Notes under the pieces: generated by a model | The model's input: the letters and a program-made list of their open reading frames with translations, nothing else | Told to the model about the DNA's origin: nothing | Databases searched by the model: none | In this document: piece after piece, positions 46,875 through 58,852 of the stretch | Layout of the letters: every line of letters begins with the position of its first letter | Position numbering within the stretch: position 1 is the first letter of the stretch | Translations under genes and position numbers: made by a program | NCBI GenBank assembly: GCA_902729315.2 | Contig: LR746274.1 | Coordinates: forward strand, 8,895,940 to 8,959,939 | DNA length: 64,000 nt | From: Spirodela intermedia | Taxonomy: Eukaryota; Streptophyta; Magnoliopsida; Alismatales; Araceae | Direction: 5' to 3'

Positions 46875-49604
46875 CTGGACGGAGACATGCCTCGATAGTT
46901 TGGAAGTCGTTCTTGATGCTCGAGATCTCTTCCTGCAGGGAACCCATGAACAGCATGGCATCCAAGCGCTTGAAGGCGAAGGGGATGTCCACGAGGGCCT
47001 TCAGGAATCGTTCTGCGGGGCCAAGGCAGGAGATTTCGCCGGCGTACAGGCGAAGCTTGAGTTCTTCATCCGTCGTCGGCGCCATCTTTATCAGAGTCTG
47101 GAGGAGCTCTGTCGGGAGCTCATTTCCTGAAATCACAGAAGAATCGAAGCAAAGAGAGGTGAACAGAGAAGATGGATCATCCCCTTCCTGTTCACTCTGG
47201 CCACCAGAGCTTCCACCTTAATCAAAAGGAAAATACAGGCGGAGGAGGATCATCGTCTTCATCTCACCTTCCATGAGTGCATCACGAATTTCTTCCACTG
47301 TCACATTCAGGGCTCGCAGGAGGATCGCTAGGTTTTGAGACTTCTTCGGGTCCAGGATCTGAATGTGTTGAGGAGAAGTGTCAATGGCTGCCGGTTTCTT
47401 GTCATCCCCGTTCTTCTGCTTGCCAGCAGAATAGCCAAAGAGGGTCTCTATCATCTCCTCGTTGAACCTGCACATCCATGAGAATAACTTAATCTAGCTT
47501 ATAGATTGGGTAGATACTGCAGAGGGTTGACAATGATTGACACACAAACTTACTGGAAAGAACCTGAATTGATCTGATGCCAGACCATTGACTGATCAGG
47601 GTTTGCAAGAACTTTATCCCAGAAGAAGGGTTTCAGCTTGGTCTTAGGACCATCATTGTCAGTGGACTGATCTGGACGAATGCTTCCTGCGCGATTTGGG
47701 CCAGGAATTGAGGGCGGTCTAACAGAGCTCGAGCCTTCCTGTAGACGACGTGGAACAGGGGCAACCTTTGGTGGAGGTGGTGGGACAGGACCAGGTCTGA
47801 CACTGAGCGGTGGAAGCGGTGGATGTGGAGGAGGTGCAGACTTCTTCCCCGGAGGAGGCATGAGGGGGGGAGGTAGCGGTCTTGGAGGAGGTTCCATGGT
47901 AGGGATCACGGTAGCGGTGGCAGCTGGCTCTACTGAAAAGCTAGCTATGCCTGCCACTACCCCAGAGGATGAAGCGTCAGCTAAGACAGTATCCGAAGAT
48001 GGAACTTCAGCATGGTTGGAAAACATATCCGAGACCTGACCATCATGACCTGACTCTCTTTGAAAAGACTGTGATTCGATGCTCCTCCTGCTCACTGAAT
48101 TCTTCAGTTCAAAAGATTTGTGCGAAGAACCTACAAAGTAGAAATTCTGAAATGTAACAACTATTAGACAAGGTAGGAAACTTGAGAAAAGGCTAGGAGC
48201 AGTCTTATACCCGCAGAGAAGTTGCTCGAGCTCAATGCCAGAAGCGGTTTATCATCTCTTTGCCCATTCCCCGAATCAACGTTACGTCCACTATAACAGT
48301 AGAATAATATTGTGGTGAAGAGCATAGATCCTGTAGCTGCTAGAATTATGGCAATTATCACGGTTCTCTTGCTACCATCATTGTTCTCTGGAGTTAAAAT
48401 CATGGCGACGTCTGGAGGTGTTCTTTGGATTTCACCGTCTGGTATGAGTTGAGATATCTGCTCCGGAGACTCCGCAGGAGAAGGACCACTGTACATGGGT
48501 GGGGTTACATGAGCGAAGATGGGAGATGGCGCAGGAGCATTAACAGGAAGAGTAGTCAGAGGGCTGGGGGCCGGAGCCGATGGTAAGGAAGGAGCTGGGG
48601 CGGTTGCTGAGGTGGGAACTACAGCGCGAGTTTTTTCATCAACTAACTTCCGCCTAGGAGCAGCATTCCAGCCAAGCAGGAGTTCGAAATACTTTACGAA
48701 CCAGTTTCTACGGCTCACTTCTTCACCGGAAACGAGGAAGGGGAGGTTCTGCCCGCTCAGGCGATCCATGAGGGTAGATCTGGTGTTTGAAGCTTGGAGA
48801 ACGAGAGCTTTCTCTTTGTCATCTTCTGTCGACAGACTCGCTTCTCTATTGACCTCACCAGTGCTTCCTCCATCAAGAAAATTTCCCATTAAATCTGGCC
48901 TGCAATTAGACCAGTCCATCTAAAGACAAACAATAAATCAGACATCGTGAAAAAGAATTCTCTCGATAAGTGCGCCACAAAATTCAAAATGCAGAAGAAC
49001 ACGAAAAAAGGGCGGCCCTCCTGTGTCCGCGAAGGGACAGGAGAACTCGTAAGAGTAGATGAGCTGCTTGCAGATGGACGGTGTTGAATACATAATCTAT
49101 CGCTCATCATATCCAAATGACCGCAAAATTCCTATGCAAATGAATAAAACCGGACACGAGAACAGCCCATAGATCGGTAGATTGATAGGATGAAGAGCAG
49201 ATTGTGTTGCCTATTTTATTGATCTTCCTCTGTAAATCAGATAACATCTGAGAAAAAGAACAAATACAACTATGGACAAAAGGGAAGGTGAGGGAAATGT
49301 GACTGCAGGGATTATTTCTGTACATTTCATGAAGACGATGATTTCCAGATGCAAATCTTCAAGCATTATCAAGTCACCTCATATTTGAATAAAACACGAG
49401 AAGCGAAATTAAAAGCTTCGGAGACGAAGAACCGAGGTTTCGATCGAGAAATCCGCAACTAACCTTGCCACCGCTCCTCTCTGGAGACCGCTCCCGGTCC
49501 ATCCTCCGTCGCGAGGCGAAACCTCCCGGGGTAACCGAAGCGCGGTGCCATATTACAAGGAGGAGGAGAGCGAATCCCCCGATACAACTCATCCCCGGCT
49601 TCAT
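45850..49604 (-). CDS. Class I formin (FH5-like), membrane-anchored actin nucleator
   Basis: Six exons: 49464-49604, 48211-48919, 47554-48130, 47268-47467, 46891-47126 and 45850-46647, all in phase, about 886 residues. The order is signal peptide ([11 protein letters not shown]), the conserved extracellular block [20 protein letters not shown], an Ala/Ser/Pro-rich wall-facing stretch, one transmembrane segment at about 233-254, an FH1 proline-rich region ([20 protein letters not shown]), then FH2 with [58 protein letters not shown] and [19 protein letters not shown]. Class I formins nucleate actin at the plasma membrane. Intron 5 starts GC (GAG|GCATGT). Exon 1 joins exon 2 in phase, but a small extra exon in the 544-bp intron 1 cannot be excluded. 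Confidence 0.92.
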
Positions 49605-50765
49605 GGTCGCCACACTGTCCACGGCCGCCACCGGCTCTCGTTCTCATATCACAGAACCCCACGCCTGCGTCGCCCCTCTTTCCAGCCTCAACGCTGGCTC
49701 CAGAGAAGCTCGATTCTCCCTGAGATCCTCCCCGGAGACGCCAACCGAGCATCCGCCGCTAGATCGAACCTCTCCGATGCGAACAAACACAAAATCACAC
49801 CAAAAAATTCAGGAGAAATTCGTCAGCCGGCGCGGGGTGGAGATCCACCAGAGCTCCCGGATTTTGAATCCGCCGCCGGCGAACGCGGCGAGGAGGAGGA
49901 GGAATGGCGGAGGATCTCTTCCAGCTCCGCTTCTTCCCCCGCGCATTCCTCGGCCTCCCCGATTACGCGGGAGAAAACGTGGGCCCTTCTTAGCAGTATT
50001 TTCAAAAAATCCTCGCGAACATTATATTTATCTTATCAGCATTAATATACACAATTGATATTTACTATTATTACATATCCAATAATATTTCAGTTATGTG
50101 TCCACGTGTCACGCCACGTGGAATTCCTCTCCCCCTCCTGCACCTTAGTTCGATATGCGGGCTCCTATGGGGGAATTATTTTGATAAAAACTGATTTTTT
50201 GAAATTAATTTATTAGTTTTTCGGTTTCTTGTATTTTTTATCCAATAATATTTCAGTGATTTTTCCACGTGGCACACAGGTGGCTTCGAGGGCCAGCCAA
50301 GAAAGCTGCGATATTATTGCATGATGCAACTATGACTGCTCCTGTCGTTTGTCCCTGACGAGTGAATGACGAACCGAGAGGAAAACGTGATTTTTTTATC
50401 AGCTGACGTGAATATTTAAAAATGCCAATAAAAACCTTATAAAATTTTAACCGATAAAAACACTTTTTATTGCTTTTTTATCCAACCTAAATAAAAATTA
50501 AAAGAGCTTATTTCAGTCAACGATCCCCATCTTCCAGTCTTATTCCCAACTCCAAACACGGATGGAGAGAGAGGGAGAGAGAGAGCCCCGTTGACCCACA
50601 GGTGGCAAGGGCTTTCCCACGGACCTTTCTCCTCTCCGTTGACCGGGGTCTATCAGGTGGGATCACGTGGCCACCGTCGGGATCGTCCTCCGACCAAAAA
50701 GAACTGCTGGCGCAGTATAAAAACCGACGGCGGGCCTCACCAACGGGTATTGCGCCGCTGCGGAG
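49605..50765. promoter_or_regulatory. Shared promoter region of formin (-) and ANR (+) with four G-boxes
   Basis: CACGTG occurs at 50103-50108, 50115-50120, 50266-50271 and 50664-50669. The phrase ATCCAATAATATTTCAGT followed by a G-box appears twice (about 50087 and 50240), so part of the region is a duplicated module. Close to ANR there are two GTTGACC W-box-like words (50590 and 50638), a CAGGTGG E-box and a TATA box (TATAAAAA, 50716-50723), 43 bases before the ATG. The 49605-50000 part is the GC-rich 5' region of the formin gene. Confidence 0.6.
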
Positions 50766-51750
50766 ATGGCGAAGTTGGCCTGCGTCACCGGCGGCAATGG
50801 CTTCGTCGGATCATCGCTTGTCAAGCTGCTGCTTCAGAGAGGCTACCGCGTCCGTGCGACCTCCAGAAACCCTGGTTCGTCTCCTTCCCTCCTTCCCTCC
50901 TCCCCAGAGAGAGAGAGAGAGAGAGAGAGAGATGGGTTTCTCTGTCGTCGTTTCTGAGAGTATCTCAATCTGTTTTCTGGTAGAGGCCACGTCAAAGCTG
51001 GAGTACATGAGGGCACTGAAGGAGCTGGGGGACCTGGAGATCTTCGCCGGGGACCTGATGGTTCCCGGCAGCTTTGACCAGGCGGTGGCCTCCTGCGATT
51101 ACGTCTTCCACGTCGCCTGCCCGGTCAACCTCGAGGACGAGGACCCCGAGGTATTCGACGAAATGCCTGCGCGGAGCCATTGACCCCGACCCTCATGGAT
51201 TTCTTTCTCCTCGCTGCGCAGAACAACCTGAGACTGCCGGCGGTGGTAGGAACGTTGAACTTGTTGACTTCGTGTGCCAAGGCGGGGACGGTGAAGCGGG
51301 TCGTGTTGACTTCGTCGGGGGCGGCGGTCTCCGTCAACCGGCTACGGGAAAGCGGCCTCGTGATGGACGAGACGGCGTGGTCAGACGTCGATTACCTGAA
51401 GGCAGAGAAGCCACCGACGTGGGTACGCATTGGAGAGAGAACCCTCGCCGGATACTCCATTGCTAGGGTTTTTGGTCTCTGGGTTTTGCAGGAATACCCG
51501 GTGGGGAAGAAGAACCCTCGCCGGCGGTCAAGTTCTCCCAAAAGCACTCCATTATTAGGGTTTCAGATGTTTTGGTTCTGCAGGGATACCTGGTGGGGAA
51601 GACGGAGGCGGAGATGGCGGCGTGGAAGTTCGCAGAGGAAAACAAGCTCGACCTCGTCGCCGTTAACCCGGTGCTCATCGTCGGCCCTTCTCTCGTCCCA
51701 GACCCTCCTCCCAGTGTCCGGGTTGCTCTCTCCTACCTCTCTGGTCTGCA

Positions 51751-51784
<34 letters not shown>

Positions 51785-52238
51785 TCGCCCTCTCTCTGGA
51801 GGCCTGAACCAGGGTGATGCAGGAGACGAGAGGCTTCAAGGTCCGCTGAAGATCATGCAGTCTGTCTCCGGCTCCGTCTCTCTTGTGCACTTAGAGGACG
51901 TTTGCCGGGCCCAGGTCCACCTGGCCGAGTCGGAGAACGCGTCGGGGCGCTACATCCTAAGTCCGATCAACACGGGAGTTGCAGAGCTCGCCGAGTTCCT
52001 CGCGACTCGGTACGAGCTGCCCGAGTTCCCCCGCATCACCGCCTATCCCGACGGCGCACCGCCGAGGCCGAAGCTGGTTCTCTCCTCCGCCAAACTCGTC
52101 GGAGAAGGCTTCCAGTTCAAATACGGGAATCTTGAAGACGCCTACGACGACCTCATCAAGTACGGCTATGCGGTGGGGCTCCTGGCGCCGGTGGGGGTGA
52201 AATACAGCTTAAAGACACCAGTGGCGGCTGTGAAATGA
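50766..52238 (+). CDS. ANR: Anthocyanidin reductase (BANYULS-type), NADPH-dependent
   Basis: Five exons, 50766-50874, 50984-51150, 51222-51422, 51584-51743 and 51823-52238, give 350 residues (ANR is usually about 340). It is an extended SDR. The nucleotide-binding glycines are TGGNGFVG (8-15), the catalytic serine lies in LTSSGAA (about 123), and YxxxK is Tyr161-Lys165 (GYLVGK). ANR-like words are [75 protein letters not shown] and [11 protein letters not shown] converts anthocyanidins to 2,3-cis-flavan-3-ols for condensed tannins, in the cytosol. A DFR-like relative is possible but less likely. Intron 3 contains a duplicated acceptor, and the last 11 codons are the first unit of a minisatellite. 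Confidence 0.88.
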
Positions 52239-52313
52239 ACCTTAGAGACACCCGTGGCGGCGGTGAAGGAAATCTTAAAGACACCCGTGGCGGCGGAGGA
52301 CGCTTAAAGACCC
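52208..52313 (+). repeat. 33-bp minisatellite spanning the ANR stop codon
   Basis: Units begin CTTAAAGACACC at 52208, 52241 and 52274 and end with a partial unit at 52303. Spacing is 33, 33 and 29. In the ANR frame the units read [19 protein letters not shown] and LKTPVAAED, with the annotated TGA at 52236-52238 between units 1 and 2. The frame stays open after the TGA until a TAA at 52305-52307. Confidence 0.85.
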
Positions 52314-53274
52314 AGAATGATATTCTGGTCCTTCTAGGAGGCGAATATCCCTGTTTCTAATTTATAATTAATTTTTGAAAAATAGGAACCTCCTAAAAAT
52401 TAGTATTTACTTATGCGTTATGTTATTAGTTTTTAGTTAATTCAATATAAGCACTTGTAAATTTAAATAATTGCTAATAAGTCAATCCTCTTTCTACTTA
52501 TCGGTCTCAGGCACCTGTAAGAATATTCTCGGAATATTCTTTTAATTTTCGAAGAAAATGATACCTGCGGTTGAGATTTCGAGCACTTTGGGGTGATGTG
52601 TGTCCAGGACTGGTGGGGCTTATTTGGTCTTTTCACATAAGAGAATTTATGCTAGATTTCATAGTTGCTCCTTTACAGGGGCCTACCGCAACAAGGAAAG
52701 TAGTTAGGGATTTATTAGTAAATAAAATGAGGATTACGAAATTAATTCTTTTCGTTTTTTGGAAAATCGGCCCACAGTTATCAGGTGGCAGCGCTCCACA
52801 TTCGACGTGGATGGCCTTTGCAGCGGGTTTGTCCTACTGGAATGCCACATCAGCATCCAGTCAGTTGTATGCCGTTCTCCACCTATGCTTGTGGGGCCCC
52901 CTTTCTTCCAGAGCCGTAGCAGGGTTCGGGCCTCGGGCATGACAAATAATCCGCCCGCCCCCAAAATTAAGCCCGGAGAAAGATATATCCCCAAGCGCAG
53001 CATGCCGGGCCGGGCCGGATCGGGCTATACTAGAATATCATAGGTTTCGGGCCGAACTTATTTCGTGGGCTTCAACTTTTTCCAGGCCGGGCCATTCGGA
53101 GAACTGGGCCGGGCCTGCATGGGTTGAAGCAAACTGGCCCGTGACGTCATAATTAATCACACATAAATCTTATAAATGGACGCTCTTCTCTGGGAATAAA
53201 TCGGATCCGGCTGGTTCCAGATTCGGTTGCTTTACGGGTCCATCCCGACTACTTTGTCGGACCTTTGGCGGATA

Positions 53275-53306
<32 letters not shown>

Positions 53307-53589
53307 CCTCTGTATCTATCTCTCTGTTTCCCTCTCTCTCTCTCTCTCTCTCTCTATTTCTCTGTCTGTCTGTCTCTCTCTCTGTGGAGACCCGCCGCGC
53401 TTGATCGGGCGGGCTTTGTTGTGGGGGAAGAGGGCGTCGTCTCCGCGCTGGTGTCACCGACGTGTGGGAGATGCAGAGATGAAGGGGTTGCCGGATTCTC
53501 CTCTTGCGCGAGGCCAGCTCTTCTTCTGGATCGTTTGGGGGAGTTCTGCGCTGAGAGTCTTCTAGAAAAGGTGATAACAAGGCGAGAAG
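52239..53589. other. Intergenic between ANR and the cap methyltransferase
   Basis: Apart from the minisatellite this holds an AT-rich ANR 3' flank, a GC-rich patch with repeated GGGCCGGGCC words (about 52980-53130), and a CT tract at 53274-53396 in the probable 5' UTR of the next gene. No gene recognised. Confidence 0.45.
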
Positions 53590-53701
53590 ATGAAGCGGGG
53601 ATACGTGGAAGATCGCGCCTACCGCTCCACTGGTCCTCCCCACTCAAAGCCGAAGTTGACCCACGATGGTATGTCGACCAAGCCCTTCCCTTTTCTCTCA
53701 C

Positions 53702-53736
<35 letters not shown>

Positions 53737-56700
53737 TCTCCTTTGGGCGGATTGACCGTGGGATTTCTCTGTGTTATTCAATCGCAAGCATTTAATTCGT
53801 TCCTCATTTTTTTGGCCCAGCAGACGACGACCACACGCGGGATGTCACCCAGAAAGTGGCCGAGCATTACAGCGCCAGGGCTAATAGAACTCTGGAGGAG
53901 AGAGAAGCGAGCCCAATCATCCACTTGAAGAAGCTGAACAACTGGGTATTCCCCTTGTTCAATTACTCTATTCGGGCCTCTCCTATCTCCATTCTCTGTG
54001 TCTGATAACTTATTTTTCCGTTTTTGTTGTCCTACAGATTAAAAGCGTCTTGATTCAGTTGTATGCTCGGCCCGGAGATGCTGTCCTTGATCTTGCCTGT
54101 GGGAAGGTAGGCCGTCTCCTTGGACGGTAGTTGAACACTCGTTCTCTGGTTCTCTTGATTTTTAACGCACTTTTGTGCTAACTCCTTGAAAAACTAGTCT
54201 TCTTAAGGTTTTATAGATCAGGATGAAATTGCTGGCTTCTGCTGTGATTTTTATTTATTATTTTAGAGCTTTTGGATTTTCTAGTTGCTATCAATTCCTA
54301 AAAAAATTCGTATATTCTTGGAACGTACAATGAGTGTGATTGTGTATTAACGTTTTTTATTTTTTGTTGTTGTAGGGCGGTGACTTGATCAAGTGGGACA
54401 AGGCAAGGGTTGGATACTATGTTGGCATTGACATAGCCGAAGGCTCTGTGAGTTCATCACTCATGCTTGCTGATGAAGATTTGATTCTAGTACGGAAAAT
54501 AATATGATCACCTGAGAGTCATGTGGGAAATATTAATAGCAAATTTGATTCACTCAAGGGCGAAGAATCTATTAGAAAGCTTGACTGAGCAGGGCAATGC
54601 ATCAATATATGGAGGCATATAGGGGAATATATATATATATATATTTGGTGTGTGAATAAAACTGAAGACTCTGGAGTTGAGAATAAATGGTGATTTAGAT
54701 GGAGAAATTAACAATAAAACAAAAAAAATGAATTTTTTTTGGACAAGATCTTGGAGGGTAGCAATAAACTGAATGAATGCAAGTTTGGAAGGTGACATTT
54801 AGCCATAGTCCCCTGTTGATTATGCCATTGATGATTAGTAATAGTCCCCCTTTAATTATCTCAGAAAAAAAAAAACCTGTGGTTGTAAAGATGAGCCCAT
54901 TTGCCCAATAAATCTAGCAAGTATCTTCAACCTGATCTCTCTTAGTTTCTTCAACCTGGTCTCGTCACTCCCTACTATAGCTATCTTTTGTTGTTTTACT
55001 TTTCTGTTCACTTTTCTTCCTCTCATGGAGATCGGTGTACAATGGTCCAGCATGGTGTCTGGTTTGACTTTTGCTTCCATGTTTGACTTCATCTTCTGAT
55101 CAGTGATCCTGTTGGACTCTAGATTGATGAAAATGAACCTTAGGATTCGGTACTTATTTTAAGATATATTTTAGTGATTGAATAGATTATTTTAGTCTGC
55201 CACAAAGGCGATGCAATTCAGATGCCGACCCCAGTACTCATATGGGTGAGATTCATTCAGATAGAGGACTGCAGGACACGATACAATGGTGAAACAGATC
55301 AACACATGCGGCGTAAAAGGTTCAGCTTTCCAGCACGTCTGTTCTGTGGGGATTGTTTTGAGGTAACCCATCATAATTTTAGTTTAGTGTTGGCTGTTTT
55401 CATCACAGATCTAATCTAGAACAGAAATTGTTAATCCCGTGTTCATATATGGATTATTTGGGAAATAATCCTGATAATCTCGACTAGAACCTCGCAATGT
55501 GTCAGACCTCACCGTTGGTGCATCTTGTTGAGGTAGCTCTTAATTATGATTGAGAATGAATTAGTTTCATCAATCTTCTAATCACGCATACTAAATTGTT
55601 CATCCTTTATTAACATACTAATTTTTGGGAAATGAGCCTTTTTTTTCCTTGTTTCAACATTAATATTTGGTACATGTTTGCCTGTGGAATCATGTACATA
55701 CCGACATCAAAGCTTTTGAGTAAAACTTTGTTGTTTGACTTTGTGCATCTCAGGCTCGCTTGGATAAGATCTTGGCAGATGACTCGCCATTTGATATATG
55801 TAGCTGCCAGGTAAGCCAGAATCTGTGGGTGAAGCTTGAATTTCTTAAAATTTTCAATTTTTTGGACTAATTTTTACTCCCCGATTATTATTTTTTATTC
55901 TTTCAGTTAGTGAAAATGCCATAAAAGATTATCAATATCCGGAGGAAACTGTGATAATAACTGTCTTAATTCGTAGTCTCATTATTAGGAAAACATATTG
56001 AAATCTTATTTTTGTATGGGTTGACTTCACTCGCTGTCAATTGGTTTTCAATCGGATGACCTGATCCTGTAACGCAGTATCATAGCAGATATTCTTATGT
56101 TTCCCATAGTTCATGCCTATTGTGCCTGTGATAAAGCCCAAAAGTCAGCTTGCATTATTAGAATGATTCCACTTTGAAAAACTAATTTTAAAGAATAGCC
56201 CATGATTGTGTAGATGAGCCCATTCTTATCATCATCCCCATTGTATCAAGAATTAGTGGTCCGGACTATATTCATGGGGTTTATAATCTTCTGGGGTCAC
56301 TTTGTTGCAGTTTGCCTTGCATTATTCGTGGTCAACTGAGGCACGAGCACGGCGGGCCCTGGAGAATGTGTCGGCTTTGCTCCGCCCTGGAGGCACATTC
56401 ATTGGAACAATGCCAGATGCAAATGTTATCGTCAAAAAGCTCAGAGAAGGTGGCCCCCGGATCTCGAAATTCCCTCTCTGCCCGAATCTCTTATTAGTTT
56501 TTGATATTTTTCCCCAATAAAGTAAAAATGGGATTCCCCAGATCATGAAAATTCTCGTATAAATGGTCCAGAAGATGACTAATGTTCTTCAACGGTGGGA
56601 AATTATGCGAGGGGAAAAGAGAGAGGGTCTTTTAGGGTAGCTGTAAGATTAATGGCGCAATTAATTTTAAATTCTAATCGCATGCAAACCCTAAAGAATG

Positions 56701-58852
56701 GCATGGATAAGGGTGTTGATGGGCCAAAACCTCGTAAATGGGCCCAAGAACCATGCTTTAATGATAGTTTAATCTCTCTCTATTTTCTACCGACGTTTAT
56801 CAATCCAAACGTTCCATTTATTTTCTTCTGAAAAATTCTTCTGTGTGCAGCGGAAGGCCTGAAGTTTGGAAACGATGTTTATTGGATCAACTTCGAAGAA
56901 ACATTTACCCAGAAGGTTTCAATTTATTCACTTCATGAGCTGAATGCATATATTCAGACCAAAAAAATGGCTTAATTTATGACTATTTTCTCTGAATTTT
57001 TGGTCCTCCTCCCCCCCTTAACCCTTTAAATTTTATATTCTTCCAGACCATTGATTTCTTCTGGAGAATGACTTAACTTATTTTTTTTCAGAAATTCATG
57101 TTCATCTGCTCCACAGTTGAAATTATATGAACTACCAAACCTGATTATTTATGGTGGAATTTTTTTTTCTTAATAGCTTATTCCTTTTCAGGGTCAAGGC
57201 CTTGTGCTCTTTCTAACTATGTATTCTGTTCTACCAAATCCATTTATTTATACTGAAAAATGGCTTATATTAGTTCTTTTCTCGGAATGTCGAGTTTTCT
57301 TGCTCCCTTCACCATCTTTACAGTTATTTATTCTGACAAAGGCATGTTATTTCTACTGATTCAAATGACTTAATTTAGTGTTTTTCTTCAGAAATTCTAT
57401 CCTTCTTGGCCTTTCACCCATGGACTCATGTATTCTGCCGAACCATTTATTTATGTCGCAGAAATGACTTAATATAAGACTTTTTCTCTTACAGAAATTC
57501 GAGTCTTCTTGGCACCTTCACCCCTTGAAATCATGTGTTCTGCTGAACTCATTTATCTATGGTGAAAAAATAGCTAAGCTTAGGGTTTTTCTTGTCGCTT
57601 CATCCTTGAAAATTATATTTTCTACCAAACCCATTTATTTATGCTGCAACATTCGTCATAATTTAGGGGTTTTTCTTAGAAATTATATATCCTAACAAAT
57701 CCAGTCATATATGCTGAAAATCGTTACTTAAATTTGTTTCCCCTGAGAAATCTACCTAGTTCCTGCATTGCCATAAATAATGTATCCCAACAAACCCATT
57801 TATTTATGCGGAATAATTGCTTAATTTAGGTTTTTTTATTTCTTCCAGAAATTCCCGTCTTCTTGCCCCTTTGGCATCAAGTACCAGTTCCACTTAGAGG
57901 TAAATAATGCTACTCCCCTTGGCTCATTCAATGATTATTATTGCATAGAAACCTTCCCAATATGATTGAAAATGGTGTCACAGGATGCTGTGGATTGCCC
58001 CGAGTGGATCGTCCCTTTCCATGTCTTTAAATCATTAGCAGAAGAGGTGGGGCTCATCTCTCTCTCTAGACAGAGGGCCATTGGGCTTCATTGTTTCTGG
58101 GACAGAGCCCATTGTCATGCTTTCCTTCAGGGTTTGGCTGATGCCCAGTGCCCATGAAAGCCTTGACTCTTGAACTAAGGACCCACTTCCTACCTGGTGA
58201 GAGTTTTGCTCCTAGCTTTGACTAAATCAAAGATCATTACATCTGCCCGCAGTATGATCTGGAGCTCATCTTCGTGAAGAACTTCCATGAGTTCGTCGAC
58301 GACTTCTTGAAGAGGCCGGAGTTTGTCGAGCTCATGCGCCGGCTTGGTGCCCTCGGTGACAGCATCCAAGACAGGAGTGAGCCCACTCCCCCCCTCGACA
58401 CCCCCTCATAAATCGTCTGACTCCTAAAGTTTGATGTCCCATTGACCATGGTCAATAACACATGCCAGGTTCATAATCTTCTGAATTATTTCTATTTTTG
58501 TGCAGGCACGCTGTCGCCGGTCGAGTGGGAGGCGGCTTATCTCTACCTAGCCTTTGTTCTTAGAAAGGTAATCCTTTTCGTGGGCATTCTTCTTTAGGAA
58601 AGCCCGCGGTCTGTCCAATCCACCGGGGCCTGAATCGGGCCGGGCTCTGCCGAGTTGGGCCCGTTCAGGGGTCTCGTTGACGGCTCCACCTCTTGATAAC
58701 CGGGAAAGGTTTTCCAGGCCGATTTTCGGGCTTATCTTCAATGTTCTCAATTTCCTTGTTGCCAGCGTGGCCACTCGGATCCGAGCGCGAGGAACAGCCG
58801 AGCGAGCAGAGGACAGACCCAGATATCAACGAGCGACATCATGTACCTCTGA
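53590..58852 (+). CDS. mRNA cap guanine-N7 methyltransferase
   Basis: Thirteen exons: 53590-53668, 53824-53945, 54038-54106, 54376-54447, 55261-55362, 55754-55810, 56311-56449, 56851-56915, 57849-57899, 57984-58046, 58253-58376, 58506-58567 and 58766-58852. All are in phase, giving about 363 residues, close to the 370 of the Arabidopsis enzyme. The protein starts MKRG. Cap-pocket and SAM-binding parts are HLKKLNNWIKSVLIQLYARP, motif I LDLACGKGGDLIKWD (about 84-98), GYYVGIDIAEGSIEDC, DICSCQFALHYSW, LLRPGGTFIGTMPDAN and DCPEWIVPF. It transfers a methyl group from SAM to N7 of the cap guanosine in the nucleus. The last exon is short and diverged (RGHSDPSARN...SDIMYL). Exon 2 has a CAGCAG acceptor. 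Confidence 0.96.
56990..57848 (+). repeat. ~100-bp degenerate tandem repeat filling methyltransferase intron 8
   Basis: The unit is (T)nCAG|AAATTC..TCTTCTTG.CCCTTCACCC, then ATGTATTCTGC.GAACCCATTT, then ATTTATG.TG.AAAATGACTT and AATTTAG..TTTTTCTT. Seven to nine diverged units lie end to end before exon 9, whose own start (AAATTCCCGTCTTCTTGCCC) is the same phrase. Decoy acceptors followed by AAATTC are at 57092, 57392 and 57495; the true exon starts at 57849. Confidence 0.85.

Noticed and set aside
51492-51580. Use of the first acceptor in ANR intron 3 as an alternative exon start
   Set aside because: It reads a few matching residues (EYPVGKK), then leaves the frame of exon 4; kept only as a duplication finding.
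53227-53795. Ser/Leu-rich frames before the cap methyltransferase
   Set aside because: They are CT-microsatellite translations overlapping the 5' UTR and exon 1 in other phases.
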